Shown: in pieces, positions 14,997-16,841 of the stretch
How positions within the stretch are numbered: position 1 is the stretch's first letter
Layout of the letters: every line of letters starts with the position of its first letter
Source of the DNA: Rhodospirillaceae bacterium
Lineage (GTDB): Bacteria; Pseudomonadota; Alphaproteobacteria; MPNO01; UBA2964
Length of the DNA stretch: 16,841 nucleotides
Reading direction: 5' to 3'
NCBI GenBank assembly: GCA_002712335.1
Contig: PATI01000073.1
Coordinates: forward strand, 1 to 16,841
Program-made: the position numbers and the translations under genes
Notes under the pieces: generated by a model
The model's database searches: none
What the model saw: the letters and a program-made list of their open reading frames with translations, nothing else
Told to the model about the DNA's origin: nothing

Positions 14997-15014
14997 ACTT
15001 TTAAAATTAAAAGT
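14997..15014. repeat. 18-bp inverted repeat between CoA ligase and oxygenase genes
   Basis: ACTTTTAA (14997-15004) and TTAAAAGT (15007-15014) are perfect inverted repeats separated by 2 bp. The element lies in the 207-bp gap upstream of the minus-strand oxygenase gene and 30 bp after the ligase stop. The tiny spacer favours a protein-binding site over an RNA hairpin. Being all A/T except the outer base pairs, it could be chance. Confidence 0.3.
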
Positions 15015-15017
15015 CGA

Positions 15018-15054
15018 ACAAAACATACCGGGTTTGGAAATTTTTACCAACCCG
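15018..15054 (-). terminator. Possible terminator overlapping the end of the CoA ligase gene
   Basis: CGGGTT plus GG (15029-15037, one bulged T) pairs with CC plus AACCCG (15047-15054), with the ligase stop codon in the loop. On the minus strand the stem is followed by GTATGTTTTGTT, a broken T run. The stem reaches into the last codons of the gene, so it can act only after translation ends. Moderate support. Confidence 0.4.
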
Positions 15055-16609
15055 CTGATTTAGAAAAATTTATTTGGTAATGACTAGCCAAAGCGCTTCG
15101 ATCAAGTTTACCACGAGAATTTTTTGGTAATTCATTAAGTTTATATACTGCCTTAGGTATTTTTGCCTTTGGTAATTTCGACATACAAAACTCAATAATC
15201 TCCGCTTCGGAAATTTTTACACCTGATCCAAACACAATATAGGAAACAACCTCTTCGCCATAAATCGGGTGCGGCACCCCAATTGTACCTACTTCAACAA
15301 TACACGGGTGTTGCATTAACACTCCATCAATTTCCAAAGGCGATATATTCATTCCTCCGCGAATTATAAGCTCTTTGAGCCTTCCCGTAATATGCAGGTG
15401 ATCATCTTCGTCGAAAAAACCAAGGTCCCCTGAGTGATGTCCATCTTTTGGCAGACGCTCTATAACGCCACTGGGCATTAGGTAGCCATACGCCTGTTGT
15501 TTTCCTCCACCAACTATAATTTCACCGACCTCACCACGCCTTAGCTTTTTACCGCCTAGATCAACAATCCTAATATCCTGATATTTTTGAGCGGGACCAA
15601 TAGATCCAATTTTTCTATCCGAACCTCGATGAGCCGCAGTATTCCCGCCTTCACTTGAACCGCAGCTTTGAGCAAGTTTAATCCCATAAAGTTTCTCAAA
15701 AGCTATCCATTGCTTTTCTAGCAATGGCGCTGAGCTAGAGGTAAAAAAACGTAGATTAGGTAAATCCTTCCCACTTATATTTTCCGGTTTATTAATCAGC
15801 ATGTTAACGATTGTTGGAACAACAAATGCAACATTTGCTTCAGACTCCTTTAGCCAATCAAAATAATTACTTTTGGAAAACTTTTTTGCCATTACAACAG
15901 TGGCGCCTGAGACAAGAGGGGCCCCTAAACTCATATGCTGTGCAGACAACCAGCTATAAGAACGACAATCAAATACTTTATCTCCAGGCTCTAGCTCTAA
16001 ATAATCAGCGGTAGCATCATAATTATAATAAGCTGTTTCATGGGTCTGGATGACACCTTTTGGTTTAGCAACAGTCCCTGAAGTATAAAAAATAACTGCA
16101 TGATCACTAGGGGATGCTACACTACCAATATTATCCGTTTCTGGAAAAGAACCGAGAATATCAAAAAAACCTGTAGCAGCACTAATTTTTTCCTGCCAAT
16201 CACCGATGGCAATCCACTCTCCTGGTAGATCATACTGTAATTTGTGTAGCTCTAGATCTTCTTGGAAAAGAACAATTTTTGGAGAAACTGCTCTAACAAT
16301 TTCCGAAAGATGTTCTTCGTTCATTTCGACATGAACGGTCGCCAAAGTAGCTCCATAACGTAATACACTGGTAAAAATGATAAGATTTTCAACTGAATTC
16401 TCCGCAAGGAGTAAAATCCTGTCGTTTGCTTTAATCTCACGATTATTTAAAAAACCAGCCACCCGATTAGAAATACTATATAAAGCCCCATAATTGATTG
16501 ATTTACCCTGATCGACACAGTGCACATAGGTTCGCTCCGGCCATTGCTCAGCGTTTTTAAATAAAACCTGGTGAAAACTTTTTGCACCATCTTTAGATAT
16601 ATTCTTCAT
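15044..16609 (-). CDS. AMP-forming acyl/aryl-CoA ligase (ANL superfamily)
   Basis: A 521-residue adenylate-forming enzyme that would activate a carboxylic acid with ATP and load it on CoA in the cytoplasm. All core motifs are present: the P-loop YTSGTVAKPKG (175-185), the A5 region CGSSEGG with Glu320, A7 SGDLG with Asp395, A8 GRLKELIIRGGMNISPLEID with Arg410, and the catalytic A10 lysine Lys501 in LPKNSRGKLD. It is the length of medium-chain, benzoate or carnitine-CoA-type ligases. The pocket motifs (for example RFFTSSSAPL, 287-296) do not let me name the acid. The ATG at 16607-16609 has no recognisable Shine-Dalgarno site. It precedes the oxygenase and UbiD genes on the same strand, so it may supply a CoA thioester to that pathway. 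It is divergent from the SDR at the right edge. Confidence 0.9.
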   Translation of the reverse strand: MKNISKDGAKSFHQVLFKNAEQWPERTYVHCVDQGKSINYGALYSISNRVAGFLNNREIKANDRILLLAENSVENLIIFTSVLRYGATLATVHVEMNEEHLSEIVRAVSPKIVLFQEDLELHKLQYDLPGEWIAIGDWQEKISAATGFFDILGSFPETDNIGSVASPSDHAVIFYTSGTVAKPKGVIQTHETAYYNYDATADYLELEPGDKVFDCRSYSWLSAQHMSLGAPLVSGATVVMAKKFSKSNYFDWLKESEANVAFVVPTIVNMLINKPENISGKDLPNLRFFTSSSAPLLEKQWIAFEKLYGIKLAQSCGSSEGGNTAAHRGSDRKIGSIGPAQKYQDIRIVDLGGKKLRRGEVGEIIVGGGKQQAYGYLMPSGVIERLPKDGHHSGDLGFFDEDDHLHITGRLKELIIRGGMNISPLEIDGVLMQHPCIVEVGTIGVPHPIYGEEVVSYIVFGSGVKISEAEIIEFCMSKLPKAKIPKAVYKLNELPKNSRGKLDRSALASHYQINFSKSAGW

Positions 16610-16658
16610 AAGATTGGTTTAACATCGATAAGATTTAGCGGCAATGTGAGGAGTGATG

Positions 16659-16686
16659 TTTAACGAATAAGAAAAGTTGTTATAAT
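16659..16686 (+). promoter_or_regulatory. Candidate promoter of the right-edge SDR gene
   Basis: A perfect TATAAT -10 box lies at 16681-16686, with a poor -35 candidate TTTAAC at 16659-16664 (16-bp spacing). It would give a leader of roughly 35-40 bases before the TTG at 16730. The region is AT-rich, so the match is only suggestive. Confidence 0.35.
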
Positions 16687-16729
16687 TTTATATTACTTTA
16701 TGCAATAATTAGTCTCGAGGTGTATTAAA

Positions 16730-16841
16730 TTGAATAAAACGGTGATCGTTACTGGCGCGGCGAGCGGTATAGGATATGCTTGCGCTAAATTGCTATCACA
16801 GCGTGGTTCAAAGGTTGTAGGTCTCGACGTACAGCGCAAAA
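16730..16841 (+). CDS. SDR-family dehydrogenase, N-terminal part only
   Basis: The first 37 residues of a short-chain dehydrogenase/reductase that runs off the right edge. The start is TTG at 16730-16732 with GAGG 9 bases upstream; no ATG is nearby. The sequence NKTVIVTGAASGIG is the classical TGxxxGIG dinucleotide motif, here with the consensus Gly spacing, followed by a helix and strand 2 ending VVGLDVQ. The Asp after strand 2 (GLD) suggests NAD(H), unlike the SDR at 3762, which has Arg. The catalytic Ser, Tyr and Lys lie outside the window, so activity cannot be judged. It is divergent from the CoA ligase, with 120 bp between them, and may share its regulation. Confidence 0.85.
   Translation, partial: MNKTVIVTGAASGIGYACAKLLSQRGSKVVGLDVQRK

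Noticed and set aside
1..16841. Mobile elements, CRISPR arrays, tRNA or rRNA genes, riboswitches
   Set aside because: No transposase, terminal inverted repeats, regular spacer repeats, cloverleaf or rRNA signature, or known riboswitch core was recognised on either strand; a covariance-model search would be needed to exclude small RNAs.

Overview
The window is AT-rich bacterial DNA, densely coded, with good Shine-Dalgarno sites, several TTG starts and short intergenic gaps. It reads as a catabolic island of a free-living Gram-negative bacterium. I would guess a marine proteobacterium, perhaps alphaproteobacterial, because of the mix of PhyH, TauD, UbiD, SDR, SnoaL and amidohydrolase genes, but nothing here fixes the taxonomy. 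No rRNA, tRNA, CRISPR array, insertion sequence or phage gene was seen, and no gene-free stretch exceeds 300 bases.

Left part (1-4511). An incomplete amidohydrolase reads leftwards, divergent from a SnoaL-like gene and a VOC (glyoxalase/extradiol-type) gene. A PhyH-type Fe(II)/2-oxoglutarate oxygenase follows, convergent with the VOC gene and overlapping it by 4 bp. Then come an O-antigen ligase/polymerase-like membrane protein, the only cell-envelope gene here, and, divergent from it, an SDR protein that lacks the usual catalytic tyrosine.

Middle part (4679-8827). An HD-domain protein carries the six-ligand set of mixed-valent diiron HD oxygenases. It is divergent from a compact three-gene tungstate-type ABC importer in the order permease, ATPase, binding protein (tupB, tupC, tupA). 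A TauD/TfdA-type oxygenase follows on the minus strand.

Right part (9025-16841). Three complete UbiD-family (prenyl-FMN) decarboxylase genes lie in tandem on the minus strand. They are separated and closed by two clear rho-independent terminators. Upstream of them on the same strand are an isopenicillin-N-synthase-like Fe(II)/2OG oxygenase and an AMP-forming acyl/aryl-CoA ligase. A second SDR begins at the right edge on the plus strand.

How they might work together (inference): CoA activation, oxygenation by three structurally different Fe(II)/2OG enzymes and perhaps a diiron HD enzyme, SDR redox steps, UbiD-type (de)carboxylation and VOC/amidohydrolase ring or side-chain chemistry would suit breakdown of an aromatic or heteroaromatic carboxylate. 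No substrate can be named from sequence alone, and neither a UbiX prenyl-FMN synthase nor a tungsten enzyme is present. The most unusual items are the tandem UbiD set with one member altered at the metal-site histidine, the SDR with a degraded catalytic tetrad, and the PhnZ-like HD protein beside the tungstate importer.
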